From Pseudomonas pseudonitroreducens (lineage in GTDB: Bacteria; Pseudomonadota; Gammaproteobacteria; Pseudomonadales; Pseudomonadaceae): a stretch of DNA of 64,000 nucleotides. The stretch covers positions 124,001-188,000 of the forward strand of contig NZ_BQHJ01000010.1 in assembly GCF_021603645.1 (NCBI RefSeq), read 5' to 3'. Numbering within the stretch: the first letter of the stretch is position 1; each line of letters opens with the position of its first letter. The notes under the pieces were generated by a model that was given only the letters and a program-made list of their open reading frames with translations, was not told the origin of the DNA and did not search any database. Positions 54,360 to 62,288 of the stretch are shown here, piece after piece. Position numbers and translations under genes: made by a program.

Positions 54360-56333
54360 ATGAGCGAACGTTTCCAGGATTTCCACGACCGATTGGCCGC
54401 ATTCGACGACCAGTCGATCAACCCCTCCGGCAATGTGCCGATGAGCGAGCTGATCGACGCCTCGCGCCGCCGGCTGCTGAAGAACAGCCTGGTGCTGGGC
54501 GCGGTCGGCTTCCTCGGCGGCGGCCTGTTCCCCGGCCGCTCGCTGTTCGCTGCCGACGCCCCGGTGCCCACCGCGCTGCTGGGCTTCAAGGGTGTGCCGG
54601 TGCAGCAGGATGCGAAGTTCGACCGGGTGATAGTCGCCGACGGTTATACCGCGCGACCGTTCTTCTCCTGGGGCGACGCGGTAGTCAGCGGCTCGCCGGC
54701 CTGGAAGGGCGACGCCAGCGAAGACTGGAAAGCCCAGGAGCTGCAGGCCGGCGACAACCATGACGGCATGCACTACTTCCCCTTCCCCGACTCACCGGAC
54801 AGCCATGGCCTGCTGGTGATCAACCACGAGTACATCAACCCGACGCTGCACCCCAAGGGCCAGACCTTCGAGGATCGCCCCGATGGCACCCGTGGCCGTC
54901 CGGAAGGCGAAGTGCGCAAGGAAATCGCCGCCCACGGCCTGAGCGTCATCGAGGTGAAGAAGGACGCTGGCGGCCAATGGCAGCGCGCCGAAGGTTCGAG
55001 CTACAACCGCCGTATCACCGGCAGCTCGCCGCTGGCCCTGTCCGGCCCGCTGGCCGGCCACGACCTGCTGCGCACCGCCAGCGATCCGGAGGCGAAACAG
55101 GTGCTGGGCACCCTGAACAACTGCTCCATGGGCGTCACGCCGTGGGGCACCTACCTGGCATGCGAAGAAAACTGGCACCAGTACTTCGTCAACCGCGACA
55201 AGGCCGACTACGCCAAGCGCGTCTCGCATAAGCGCTATGGGCTGTCCAACGGCCAGTTCAGCAACTACTACGCCTGGGAGGCGGTGGACGAACGCTTCGA
55301 TGCCACGCCGAAAGCCGATCAGCCCCACGGTGGTCATGTCAACGAACCGAACCGCTTCGGCTGGGTGGTGGAGATCGACCCGTTCGACCCGAAATCCACG
55401 CCGAAGAAGCGCACTGCCGTCGGTCGCTTCTGCCGCGAGTGCTCGACCCTTTCCCTGGGCGCCGATAACCGCATGGCCTTCTACTACGGCGATGACACCA
55501 AGGGCGAGTACATCTACAAGTTCGTCCCGGCGGGCCGGTACGCCCCGGATAACCGTGCGGCGAACGTCGACCTGCTGGACGAAGGCACCCTCTACGTCGC
55601 GCGCTTCAACGCCGACGGCAGCGGCCTGTGGCTGCCGCTGGTGCACGGACAGAATGGCCTCACCGCCGAGAACGGCTTCGCCAGCCAGGCCGAGGTACTG
55701 GTCAATGCCCGTGCCGCCGCCGACCTGCTGGGCGCAACGCCGATGGACCGCCCCGAGTGGGTTGCGGTGCAGCAGACCACCCGTGAGGTCTACGTCAGCC
55801 TCACCAATAACGATGCGCGCGGCAAGAAACAGCCGGTGGACGCGGCCAACCCGCGCAAGGACAACCTGCACGGGCAGATCCTGCGCTGGAACGAAGCCGG
55901 CGGCGATCCGACCGCCACCACCTTCGAGTGGGAAATCTTCCTGCTGGCTGGCGAGCACAAGGGCTCTACTGCGCCGGAGAACCTGATCGGCACCATCAAC
56001 GGCGATATCTTCTCCTCGCCGGATGGGCTGTATTTCGACACCACCGGCCGCCTGTGGATCGAGACCGACTACGACGATGCCGAGGCGCCGATGCAGGCCA
56101 TGGGCTGCAACCAGCTGCTCTGCGCCGACCCGCACAGCCGCGAGGTGCGCCGCTTCCTGGTCGGCCCGCGAGGCTGCGAGTTGACGGGTATTACCCAGAG
56201 CCCGGATGGCAGGACGATGTGGGTGAACATCCAGCACCCCGGCTTCAGCTTCCCGGCCAGCGACGGCAAGAGCATCCCGCGCTCCACCACGCTGGTGATC
56301 ACCAAGGATGATGGGGGAGTGATCGGGACGTGA
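54360..56333 (+). CDS. phoX: PhoX-family alkaline phosphatase, Tat-exported
   Basis: A 657-residue protein with an N-terminal twin-arginine signal (SRRRLLKNSLVLGAVGFLGG, ending near FAADA) preceded by ~35 cytoplasmic residues. The mature part has PhoX/DUF839 motifs: HDGMHYFPFPDSPDSHGLLV, VINHEYINP, NNCSMGVTPWGTYLACEENW and CRECSTLSLGADNRMAFYYG. PhoX is a calcium/iron phosphomonoesterase releasing phosphate from organic esters in the periplasm; a Tat route fits metal loading before export. ATG 54360 has GGAAGGA 10 bp upstream; GTG 54357 is directly before it. Confidence 0.9.
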   Translation: MSERFQDFHDRLAAFDDQSINPSGNVPMSELIDASRRRLLKNSLVLGAVGFLGGGLFPGRSLFAADAPVPTALLGFKGVPVQQDAKFDRVIVADGYTARPFFSWGDAVVSGSPAWKGDASEDWKAQELQAGDNHDGMHYFPFPDSPDSHGLLVINHEYINPTLHPKGQTFEDRPDGTRGRPEGEVRKEIAAHGLSVIEVKKDAGGQWQRAEGSSYNRRITGSSPLALSGPLAGHDLLRTASDPEAKQVLGTLNNCSMGVTPWGTYLACEENWHQYFVNRDKADYAKRVSHKRYGLSNGQFSNYYAWEAVDERFDATPKADQPHGGHVNEPNRFGWVVEIDPFDPKSTPKKRTAVGRFCRECSTLSLGADNRMAFYYGDDTKGEYIYKFVPAGRYAPDNRAANVDLLDEGTLYVARFNADGSGLWLPLVHGQNGLTAENGFASQAEVLVNARAAADLLGATPMDRPEWVAVQQTTREVYVSLTNNDARGKKQPVDAANPRKDNLHGQILRWNEAGGDPTATTFEWEIFLLAGEHKGSTAPENLIGTINGDIFSSPDGLYFDTTGRLWIETDYDDAEAPMQAMGCNQLLCADPHSREVRRFLVGPRGCELTGITQSPDGRTMWVNIQHPGFSFPASDGKSIPRSTTLVITKDDGGVIGT

Positions 56334-56369
56334 TGGGCGCTCGGGGAAGCCCTGGTGCTCGGGCTTTCC

Positions 56370-56552
56370 CCTCACCCCAGCCCTCTCCCAAGGGAGAGGG
56401 GCAGTCAGCGCCGGCTGACGATGTGGTTTCACCCTGTGACGCTCCCTCTGGGAGAGGGTGAGAGGGCCCGCCGCGCGGGTGGTTCGCGAGCAAGCTCGCT
56501 CCTACGAAAAGCGACCTGCGCAGAACCTGTAGGAGTGAGCTTGCTCGCGAAC
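56370..56552. repeat. Degenerate family C element and outward-facing family A pair
   Basis: A third family C element (56370-56466) with inner ends CCCTCTCCC and GGGAGAGGG but a degraded right terminus, then GTTCGCGAGCAAGCTCGCTC at 56482 and GTAGGAGTGAGCTTGCTCGC ending 56552, in reversed order compared with the other A pairs. It fills the gap between phoX and the FNR-like gene. Confidence 0.75.
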
Positions 56553-56568
56553 GAATCTCACCACGAAC

Positions 56569-57279
56569 TCAAAGCTCGACTTCCCCGCCCGCCAGCGCGC
56601 ACAGCTCGGTGAAGTCGACGATCTCCGTCTCCCGCCCATCCACACGCACCAGCCCGTGCTTCTGCAGGCGGGTGAAGCTGCGCGACACGGTTTCCACCGC
56701 CAGCCCCAGGTAATCGCCGATCTCGTTGCGCGACATGCTCAGGCGGAAGCGTGTGGCGGAGAAACCACGCTCGCGGAAGTGCGCGGAAATGTTCAGCAGG
56801 AAAGCGGCGATGCGCGAGTCCGAGTTGAGCCGCGAGAGCAGCAGCTTCATCTGCTGATCCTCGCGGATCTTGCGGCTCATCATCAGCATGATCTGGTGCG
56901 ACAGGCCGGGAATCTGCAGCGACAGCTCCTCCAGCTGATTGAACGGAATCTCGCTGCACAGGGTGCTTTCCAGCGCCTGCGCCGATACCGGGTAGCTGCC
57001 TTCGCCCATGCCGGAGAAGCCGAAGATTTCAGTGGCGAAGTAGAAGCCGGTAATCTTCTCCAGCCCCTGTTCGTTGGTGGTGAAGGTCTTGATCGAACCG
57101 GAGCGCACCAGGTACACGCTGTGGAACGGGTCGCCCTGGCGGAACACGAAGTCACCCTTGTGCAGCAGGTGCCCCGGCCTGATGATCGCCTCGAGCTCCT
57201 CGACCTTGTCGTCGCTCAGGGTCGGCGGCGCCAGTCGGCAGTTCTTGCAGTACGGTTGCGGTTTGATCATCTGATTCAT
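56569..57279 (-). CDS. CRP/FNR-family regulator with incomplete cysteine set
   Basis: A 236-residue FNR-type protein: cyclic-nucleotide-like beta-roll (~30-125), dimerisation helix (~130-160) and HTH (~185-225, MSRNEIGDYLGLAVETVSRS) with the E-x-x-S-R recognition helix of FNR/Anr, so TTGAT-N4-ATCAA targets are expected. Anr/FNR use four Cys for an oxygen-sensing [4Fe-4S] cluster. Here the first two are present (YCKNCRLAPPTLSDD) and the last (TLCSEIPF), but the third position is Thr. MNQMIKPQPYCKNC was chosen as start because it gives the usual length. It may be cluster-free or use another ligand. Confidence 0.87.
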   Translation of the reverse strand: MNQMIKPQPYCKNCRLAPPTLSDDKVEELEAIIRPGHLLHKGDFVFRQGDPFHSVYLVRSGSIKTFTTNEQGLEKITGFYFATEIFGFSGMGEGSYPVSAQALESTLCSEIPFNQLEELSLQIPGLSHQIMLMMSRKIREDQQMKLLLSRLNSDSRIAAFLLNISAHFRERGFSATRFRLSMSRNEIGDYLGLAVETVSRSFTRLQKHGLVRVDGRETEIVDFTELCALAGGEVEL

Positions 57280-57568
57280 CCATATCCCCATGCGCCGGCC
57301 AATCGCGCGCAATCAAGCGTTCTTCGGGCGCATTTGCCCCCTCGTAGAACCATAGCAACTGAAAGTGATCTGTCATCCGTCGGCTGGCAGGAAGCGAAGA
57401 TGGCCAATGGATTTTTCATACCGGCTTGACCCTTTCTTCACCGCGCCGCCTTCAGTCTCCACGACCATGCGCCGGGGGTTGTAGGGGGAGCCCACGAACT
57501 CCGGGGTGCAGCGACGCGACCGGTCGGGAGGACGCGCGTCGATCCCGCTCATTTTCCGGAGATACGTC

Positions 57569-58327
57569 GTGAACAAACTGCCACAGATCACCCTGGCCTT
57601 CTGGGTGATGAAGATCTGCGCCACCACGCTGGGGGAAACCGCCGGCGATTTGCTGTCGATGACCCTCAACGTCGGCTATGCGATCAGCTCGCTGATCCTC
57701 ATCAGCCTGTTCCTCGTCACCCTGGTCGGCCAGCTCGCCAGCAAGCGCTATGTGCCCTGGCTGTACTGGCTGGTGATCCTCTCCACCAGCACTGCCGGTA
57801 CCACCATGTCCGACTTCATGGACCGCACCCTGGGCCTGGGATATGCCACCGGCTCGGCGATCCTGATCAGCATCCTGGTGGCGATCTTCGCGCTGTGGCG
57901 GTTCAGCGGCACCTCGCTGTCGGTGGACAACATCCGCAGCTTCAAGGGCGAAATGTTCTATTGGATCGCCATTCTGTTCTCCAACACCCTCGGTACGGCG
58001 TTGGGCGACTTTCTTGCCGACGACTCCGGCCTGGGCTTCGCCGGCGGCGCGTTGCTGATCGGCAGCCTGATCGCCGTGGTCGTGCTGCTGCATTACTTCA
58101 CCAAGCTGTCCTCGGTATTGCTGTTCTGGGTGGCCTTCGTATTGACCCGTCCGTTCGGCGCCACCTTGGGTGACGTGCTGACCAAGACCCACGAGAAGGG
58201 CGGGCTGGACTTCGGCACCATCGGTTCCTCGGCCATCCTCGCCGGCATCCTGGTGGCGCTGGTGGTGGTGGTCAGCGTTCGGCAGAAGCGCGAGGAGCAG
58301 GGCAGCGCGGCGGTACTGTCGTCCTGA
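57569..58327 (+). CDS. COG4705-family membrane protein
   Basis: A 252-residue protein of about eight helices in two repeated halves: LGETAGDLLSMTLNVGYAIS and later LGTALGDFLADDSGLGFAGG, each with the motif T-L/A-G-(E/D)-x-x-x-D. It matches an uncharacterised membrane family (COG4705) known in several proteobacteria. GTG 57569 (V-N-K-L-P-Q) is chosen because CGGAG lies 7 bp upstream; the frame from 57506 adds a polar leader. Divergent from the FNR-like gene across 289 bp with no FNR box seen. Function unknown. Confidence 0.82.
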   Translation: MNKLPQITLAFWVMKICATTLGETAGDLLSMTLNVGYAISSLILISLFLVTLVGQLASKRYVPWLYWLVILSTSTAGTTMSDFMDRTLGLGYATGSAILISILVAIFALWRFSGTSLSVDNIRSFKGEMFYWIAILFSNTLGTALGDFLADDSGLGFAGGALLIGSLIAVVVLLHYFTKLSSVLLFWVAFVLTRPFGATLGDVLTKTHEKGGLDFGTIGSSAILAGILVALVVVVSVRQKREEQGSAAVLSS

Positions 58328-58375
58328 TGCTGTAAAACGCTGCCCGTCCCGCGAAAGCGACGACGGGCTAGCCTT

Positions 58376-58425
58376 GTGAAATTTGTTCTGTTATTTTTCA
58401 TGAAAAATAATCAGAACAATTTCAC
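58376..58425. promoter_or_regulatory. 50-bp near-perfect inverted repeat, likely PuuR/PauR-type operator
   Basis: Two 25-bp arms meet at 58400/58401 (TTATTTTTCA and TGAAAAATAA at the centre, GTGAAA and TTTCAC outside, TTGTTCTG and CAGAACAA between). The arms differ only by one shifted base. AATAATCAGAACA resembles the PuuR recognition sequence of E. coli. It ends 9 bp before the oxidoreductase start, so binding would block translation-proximal transcription. Confidence 0.7.
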
Positions 58426-58434
58426 GAGGTCGCG

Positions 58435-59724
58435 ATGTTCCTGCGTTCACCAGAGCCGGTCGGCACCTACTACGCCGGCGCCAACCCCGAGCTGATCCAG
58501 CCGCGCGATGCGCTGCGCGAGCCGCTGGAATGCGAAGTCCTGGTGATCGGTGCCGGGTTCAGCGGCCTGCACACGGCGCTGCAACTGGTGGAAGGCGGCC
58601 GTCAGGTCTGCATGATCGAAGCCAGCCGCATTGCCTGGGCCGCCTCCGGACGCAACGGCGGGCAGGCATTGCCGGGCTGGTCCAGCGACCTGGGGCCCAT
58701 CGAGGACGACCTCGGCCATGAAGGCGCGCTGCGTCTGTGGCAGGGCATGCTCTGGGCCGCCCACGAACTGCGCGATCTGCCGCAACGCCACGGCTTCGAC
58801 TGCGACTACCGCATCGGCCACCTGTGGACCGCCGTGCTGCAACGCCGCGTTGGTTCGCTCTACGACTGGCAGGCCGAAGCCAATCGTCGCTGGGGCTACG
58901 AAGGCCTGCAATTCATCCCCCGTGAAGACCTGCCGCAGTGGATCGCCAGCGACCGCTACCAGGCCGGCCTGTACGATCCCAACTCCGCGCACCTGAACCC
59001 GCTCAAGCTGGCCTACGGCCTCGCCGCCGCCATCGAGCGCGCCGGTGGCCGCATCTTCGAGCAGACCCGCGCGCTGAGCTTCCGCGAGACCGGCAACGGC
59101 TACGAGGTGACGACCGAGCATGGCAGCGTGCGCTGCGCCTCTCTGGTGCTGGCCTGCAACGCCTATATCGACGGGCTGGACCGCGACGTTTCCGAGCGCA
59201 TCCTGCCGGTGGGCACCTACCAGGTCGCCACCGCGCCGTTGGGCGAGGAACTGGCGCGTTCGCTGCTGCCGAAAAACTGCTGCGTCACCGACAACCAGTT
59301 CGTCCTCGACTACTTCCGCCTGACCCCCGATCATCGCCTGCTGTTCGGCGGCGGCTGCACCTACCTGGGCGGCATGCCTTCGGACATCCGCGCTGCCACG
59401 CGGCCCTATGTCGAGCGGGTATTCCCACAGCTCAAAGGCGTGGAACTGGAGTACGCCTGGGGCGGGCACATCGACTGCAGCATGCGGCGCACCCCGGACA
59501 TCGGCCGGCGCGGCGATCTGTACTGGCTGCAGGGCTATTCCGGCCACGGCGTGCTGCCCAGCCTGGCCGCCGCCCACGCCGTGAGCGAAGCCATGTTCGG
59601 CCGCAGCGACGAGCTTGACCTCTATCAACGCATCCGCAATCCCGGGTTCCCCGGCGGCCAGCGCTTCGCCGCGCCACTGGAAGCCGTCGGCAAGGCCTGG
59701 TATCGATTGCGGGACTTTGTCTAA
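58435..59724 (+). CDS. puuB: Gamma-glutamylputrescine (polyamine) oxidase
   Basis: A 429-residue FAD-dependent amine oxidoreductase of the PuuB/PauB type. FAD-binding EVLVIGAGFSGLHTALQLVE near residue 30, then SRIAWAASGRNGGQALPGWS and the C-terminal LYWLQGYSGHGVLPSLAAAH. It oxidises gamma-glutamyl-putrescine or similar amides to the aldehyde. It starts a cluster with a Cupin/XRE regulator and a glutamine synthetase-like ligase, the core of the gamma-glutamylation route. The exact polyamine is not known. Confidence 0.87.
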   Translation: MFLRSPEPVGTYYAGANPELIQPRDALREPLECEVLVIGAGFSGLHTALQLVEGGRQVCMIEASRIAWAASGRNGGQALPGWSSDLGPIEDDLGHEGALRLWQGMLWAAHELRDLPQRHGFDCDYRIGHLWTAVLQRRVGSLYDWQAEANRRWGYEGLQFIPREDLPQWIASDRYQAGLYDPNSAHLNPLKLAYGLAAAIERAGGRIFEQTRALSFRETGNGYEVTTEHGSVRCASLVLACNAYIDGLDRDVSERILPVGTYQVATAPLGEELARSLLPKNCCVTDNQFVLDYFRLTPDHRLLFGGGCTYLGGMPSDIRAATRPYVERVFPQLKGVELEYAWGGHIDCSMRRTPDIGRRGDLYWLQGYSGHGVLPSLAAAHAVSEAMFGRSDELDLYQRIRNPGFPGGQRFAAPLEAVGKAWYRLRDFV

Positions 59725-59737
59725 TTCGGAACCTGCC

Positions 59738-60289
59738 ATGACCCAGACGGCCACCAACGAACACCTTGCCACGCTGATCCGCGACCTGCGCAAGCACAAG
59801 AACCTCACCCTGGGTGAGCTGGCCGAACAGATCGGCCGCTCGGTGGGTTTCCTGTCCCAGGTCGAGCGCGGCCTGTCGCAACCCACCGTGGCCGACCTCA
59901 CCGCCATCAGCGAAGCCCTGGGCGTGCCGACCACCTATTTCTACGCCGGCGACACCCGCCGCGAACGCGACTGGGTCACCCGGCCGAACGATCGCCGCAC
60001 CCTGTACTACGCCGGCGGCGTCACCGACATCCTCGCCTCGCCGAACATGTCCGGCGGCTTCTCCATGCTCGACAGCATCCTCGCCCCCGGCGCTACCAGC
60101 GGCGAAGGCCACCTGGACGACAGCTCGGAGCAGGGCGGCTTCGTCCTCGAAGGCGAGCTGACCATCTGGTACGAGGACGACACCGTCACCCTCTACCCCA
60201 ACGACAGTTTCCAGCTGCCGCCGCACAGCCAGTTCCGCTACGGCAACCTCACCGATAAACCTACAAGGGTGCTGTGGATCTTCACGTAA
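59738..60289 (+). CDS. puuR: XRE-cupin regulator of polyamine genes (PuuR/PauR type)
   Basis: A 183-residue regulator: N-terminal HTH (residues ~10-65, IRDLRKHKNLTLGELAEQIG and VERGLSQPTVADLTAISEAL) and C-terminal cupin (~105-180, SGEGHLDDSSEQGGFVLEGE, LYPNDSFQLPPHSQFRYGN). This fits PuuR/PauR, which release operators when gamma-glutamyl-polyamine or polyamine binds. It lies 13 bp after the oxidase. Its TAA stop is the first part of the inverted-repeat element that follows. Confidence 0.85.
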   Translation: MTQTATNEHLATLIRDLRKHKNLTLGELAEQIGRSVGFLSQVERGLSQPTVADLTAISEALGVPTTYFYAGDTRRERDWVTRPNDRRTLYYAGGVTDILASPNMSGGFSMLDSILAPGATSGEGHLDDSSEQGGFVLEGELTIWYEDDTVTLYPNDSFQLPPHSQFRYGNLTDKPTRVLWIFT

Positions 60290-60427
60290 TTTCGACCGGT
60301 ACCTGCTGCGCTCGCCCATGCTGCGTGGGAAGTCGGCTCGGATTGCTCATTTAGCGGCCTAAACTCCGCATCCGAGCCAACTTCCGCCTTGCCTGGCCTT
60401 CGCTCGCGACGGTCCCACCTCGAAATT
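60288..60427. repeat. 140-bp inverted-repeat element (MITE-like), family E
   Basis: Left arm AATTTCGACCGGTACC at 60288 and right arm ending GGTCCCACCTCGAAATT at 60427; the inner GGAAGTCGGCTCGGATTGC pairs with GCATCCGAGCCAACTTCC with few mismatches. Overall the arms are ~60 bp and imperfect. It sits between the regulator and ligase genes and includes the regulator's stop codon. Confidence 0.78.
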
Positions 60428-60467
60428 GATCTTGGCACCCGAGAACAAAAAGGCCCCAGAGAACATC

Positions 60468-61817
60468 ATGAACCGCCCGATGCATCCCGACCTGCTCAGC
60501 GAAGTCCGCGCCTTCCGCCAGCAATACCCGGACATCCGCTACGTCGACCTGATCTGCCTGGATATTCCCGGCCACTTCTACGGCAAGCGCTACCCCGTGG
60601 ACATGCTCGAGAAGGTCGCCGCCGGCAGCCCGCTGAAGCTGCCGCAGAACTGCGTGCTGCTCGGCGTACAGGGCGGCCTGCATCCCATCGGCGACTACTG
60701 CTTCAACGACGGCGACCCGGATGCGCCGCGCCGCCTGATCCCCGGCTCGCTCAAACCGGTGCGCTGGGAGAACCAGCCGCTGGGGCAGATGCTGATCAGC
60801 TCCGACGGCACCGAGGCGCCCATCGAATTCGAACCGCGCGAAGTGCTCGCCCGCGTCATGCAGCGCCTGGAGTCCAAGGGCATCCGCCCGGTGGTGGCCT
60901 TCGAGCTGGAGTTCTACCTGTTCGACAAGAAGCTCGACAACGGCCTGCCGCAATACCCGCGCGACCCGCTGTGCGATGACGAGGACGACCAGCCGAACAT
61001 GCACATCGAGCGCCTGTCGCGCTTCTCCGACGTGCTCCACGAGATCGTCGAAGCCTCCCGCGAGCAGGGCGTGGACGCCAACGTGATTACCGCCGAGATC
61101 GGCCCGGGCCAGTTCGAGATCAACTTCGCCCACTGCGACGACGGCCTGCACGCCGCCGACCAGGCCGCGCTGTTCACCCGCGCCACCCGTGGCGTGGCGC
61201 TCAAGCATGGGCATCGCGCCAGCTTCATGAGCAAGCCTTACCTGCACGCGCCGGGCAGTGGCATGCACGTGCACGTCAGCCTCTACGACCGTGACGGCAA
61301 CAACCTGCTCGACCGCGACAACCAGCAGGCCCTGCGCCACGCCGTGGCCGGCTGCCTGGAACTGTTGCCGCACTGCATGCCGATCTTCGCCGCCAACCAC
61401 AACGCCTACCGCCGCTACGGCTCCCGCGTGAACGCCGCGAGCAAGGCCAGCTGGGGCTTCGAAGACCGCGATGCGTGCATCCGCATTCCCGAGTCGGATG
61501 GCAGGAACCTGCGCATCGAACACCGCCTGGCCGGCGCCGACGCCAACCCCTACCTGGTGCTGGCGGCGATCCTCACCGGCATGGAACATGGCCTGGAAGC
61601 CCGCCAGGAACCCATCCCGCCGCTCAACGAAGACCGCTCCAGCGGCATCGACTTCCCCCGCGACATGCTCGGCGCCGTCGCCGAAATGGAACACCACCCG
61701 GTGGTCAAGGAAGGCCTGGGCAGCGAGTTCGTCTTCGTCTACTGCGAGAACAAGCGCCACGACCACCTGGACTTCATGAACGAAGTCAGCGCGCGGGAGT
61801 ACCGCTGGTTCCTCTGA
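60468..61817 (+). CDS. puuA: Glutamine synthetase family gamma-glutamyl-polyamine ligase
   Basis: A 449-residue member of the glutamine synthetase superfamily. Motifs: FELEFYLFDKK, ITAEIGPGQFEINFAHC, GSGMHVHVSLYDRDGNNLL and SRVNAASKASWGFEDRDACI (ATP/glutamate site variant, as in PuuA/PauA). It joins glutamate to a polyamine in the first step of the route whose oxidase is encoded upstream. ATG 60468 (MNRPMHPDLLSEVRAFRQ) is the family start. The 178-bp gap from the regulator gene holds the family E element, which may reduce or add expression. Confidence 0.88.
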   Translation: MNRPMHPDLLSEVRAFRQQYPDIRYVDLICLDIPGHFYGKRYPVDMLEKVAAGSPLKLPQNCVLLGVQGGLHPIGDYCFNDGDPDAPRRLIPGSLKPVRWENQPLGQMLISSDGTEAPIEFEPREVLARVMQRLESKGIRPVVAFELEFYLFDKKLDNGLPQYPRDPLCDDEDDQPNMHIERLSRFSDVLHEIVEASREQGVDANVITAEIGPGQFEINFAHCDDGLHAADQAALFTRATRGVALKHGHRASFMSKPYLHAPGSGMHVHVSLYDRDGNNLLDRDNQQALRHAVAGCLELLPHCMPIFAANHNAYRRYGSRVNAASKASWGFEDRDACIRIPESDGRNLRIEHRLAGADANPYLVLAAILTGMEHGLEARQEPIPPLNEDRSSGIDFPRDMLGAVAEMEHHPVVKEGLGSEFVFVYCENKRHDHLDFMNEVSAREYRWFL

Positions 61818-61839
61818 CGCCTGTGGCTGACCTCACCTT

Positions 61840-61981
61840 GTAGGAGCGAGGGGGACGCCATCGTTATTGCTCGCAAACCAGTCGCTCCTCTGCGGACCGA
61901 ATCATCGCGGACAAAGTCCGCTCCTACGCGCGGGACCAGCGACGATGCCCCCGGTGCGTAGGAGCGGACTCCGTCCGCGAT
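61840..61981. repeat. Degenerate family A and outward-facing family B copies
   Basis: GTAGGAGCGAGGGGGACGCC (61840, disrupted), then ATCGCGGACAAAGTCCGCTC (61903-61927) and GTAGGAGCGGACTCCGTCCG (61958-61981). They occupy half of the 312-bp gap before the Pmp3 gene; no gene is seen there. Confidence 0.75.
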
Positions 61982-62129
61982 TGTCTACCCGCTGAAACCG
62001 TTATCACCGGCGGGCATGCGATCGCCGATGCCATTTGCCGCGTAATGCGCCAACGCCAATTTCTCTGAACCCGCTTCTCTCTCCTGCGGTCAATTCCATG
62101 CACGAGGCAATCTCACAAGGAGCCACCGC

Positions 62130-62288
62130 ATGGACCTCATTCGTATCCTCATCGCCATCCTGCTGCCGCCGCTGGGCGTGTTCCTCCAGGTCGGTTTCGG
62201 CGGCGCGTTCTGGCTCAATATCCTGCTGACGCTGCTCGGCTACATCCCCGGCATCGTCCACGCCGTGTACATCATCGCCAAGCGCTAA
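62130..62288 (+). CDS. Pmp3/YqaE (UPF0057) small membrane protein
   Basis: A 52-residue protein too short for routine ORF calling. The sequence [20 protein letters not shown], then [20 protein letters not shown], then [12 protein letters not shown] matches the Pmp3 family almost throughout: two membrane helices joined by a Gly-rich loop. Family members affect membrane potential and salt tolerance in yeast and are stress-induced in bacteria. AAGGAG lies 5 bp before ATG 62130. It is convergent with the receptor gene (4-bp overlap of ends). Confidence 0.93.
   Translation: MDLIRILIAILLPPLGVFLQVGFGGAFWLNILLTLLGYIPGIVHAVYIIAKR

Noticed and set aside
57313-57568. Search for an FNR box between the FNR-like and COG4705 genes
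   Set aside because: No TTGAT-N4-ATCAA match with acceptable symmetry was found, so autoregulation is not claimed.
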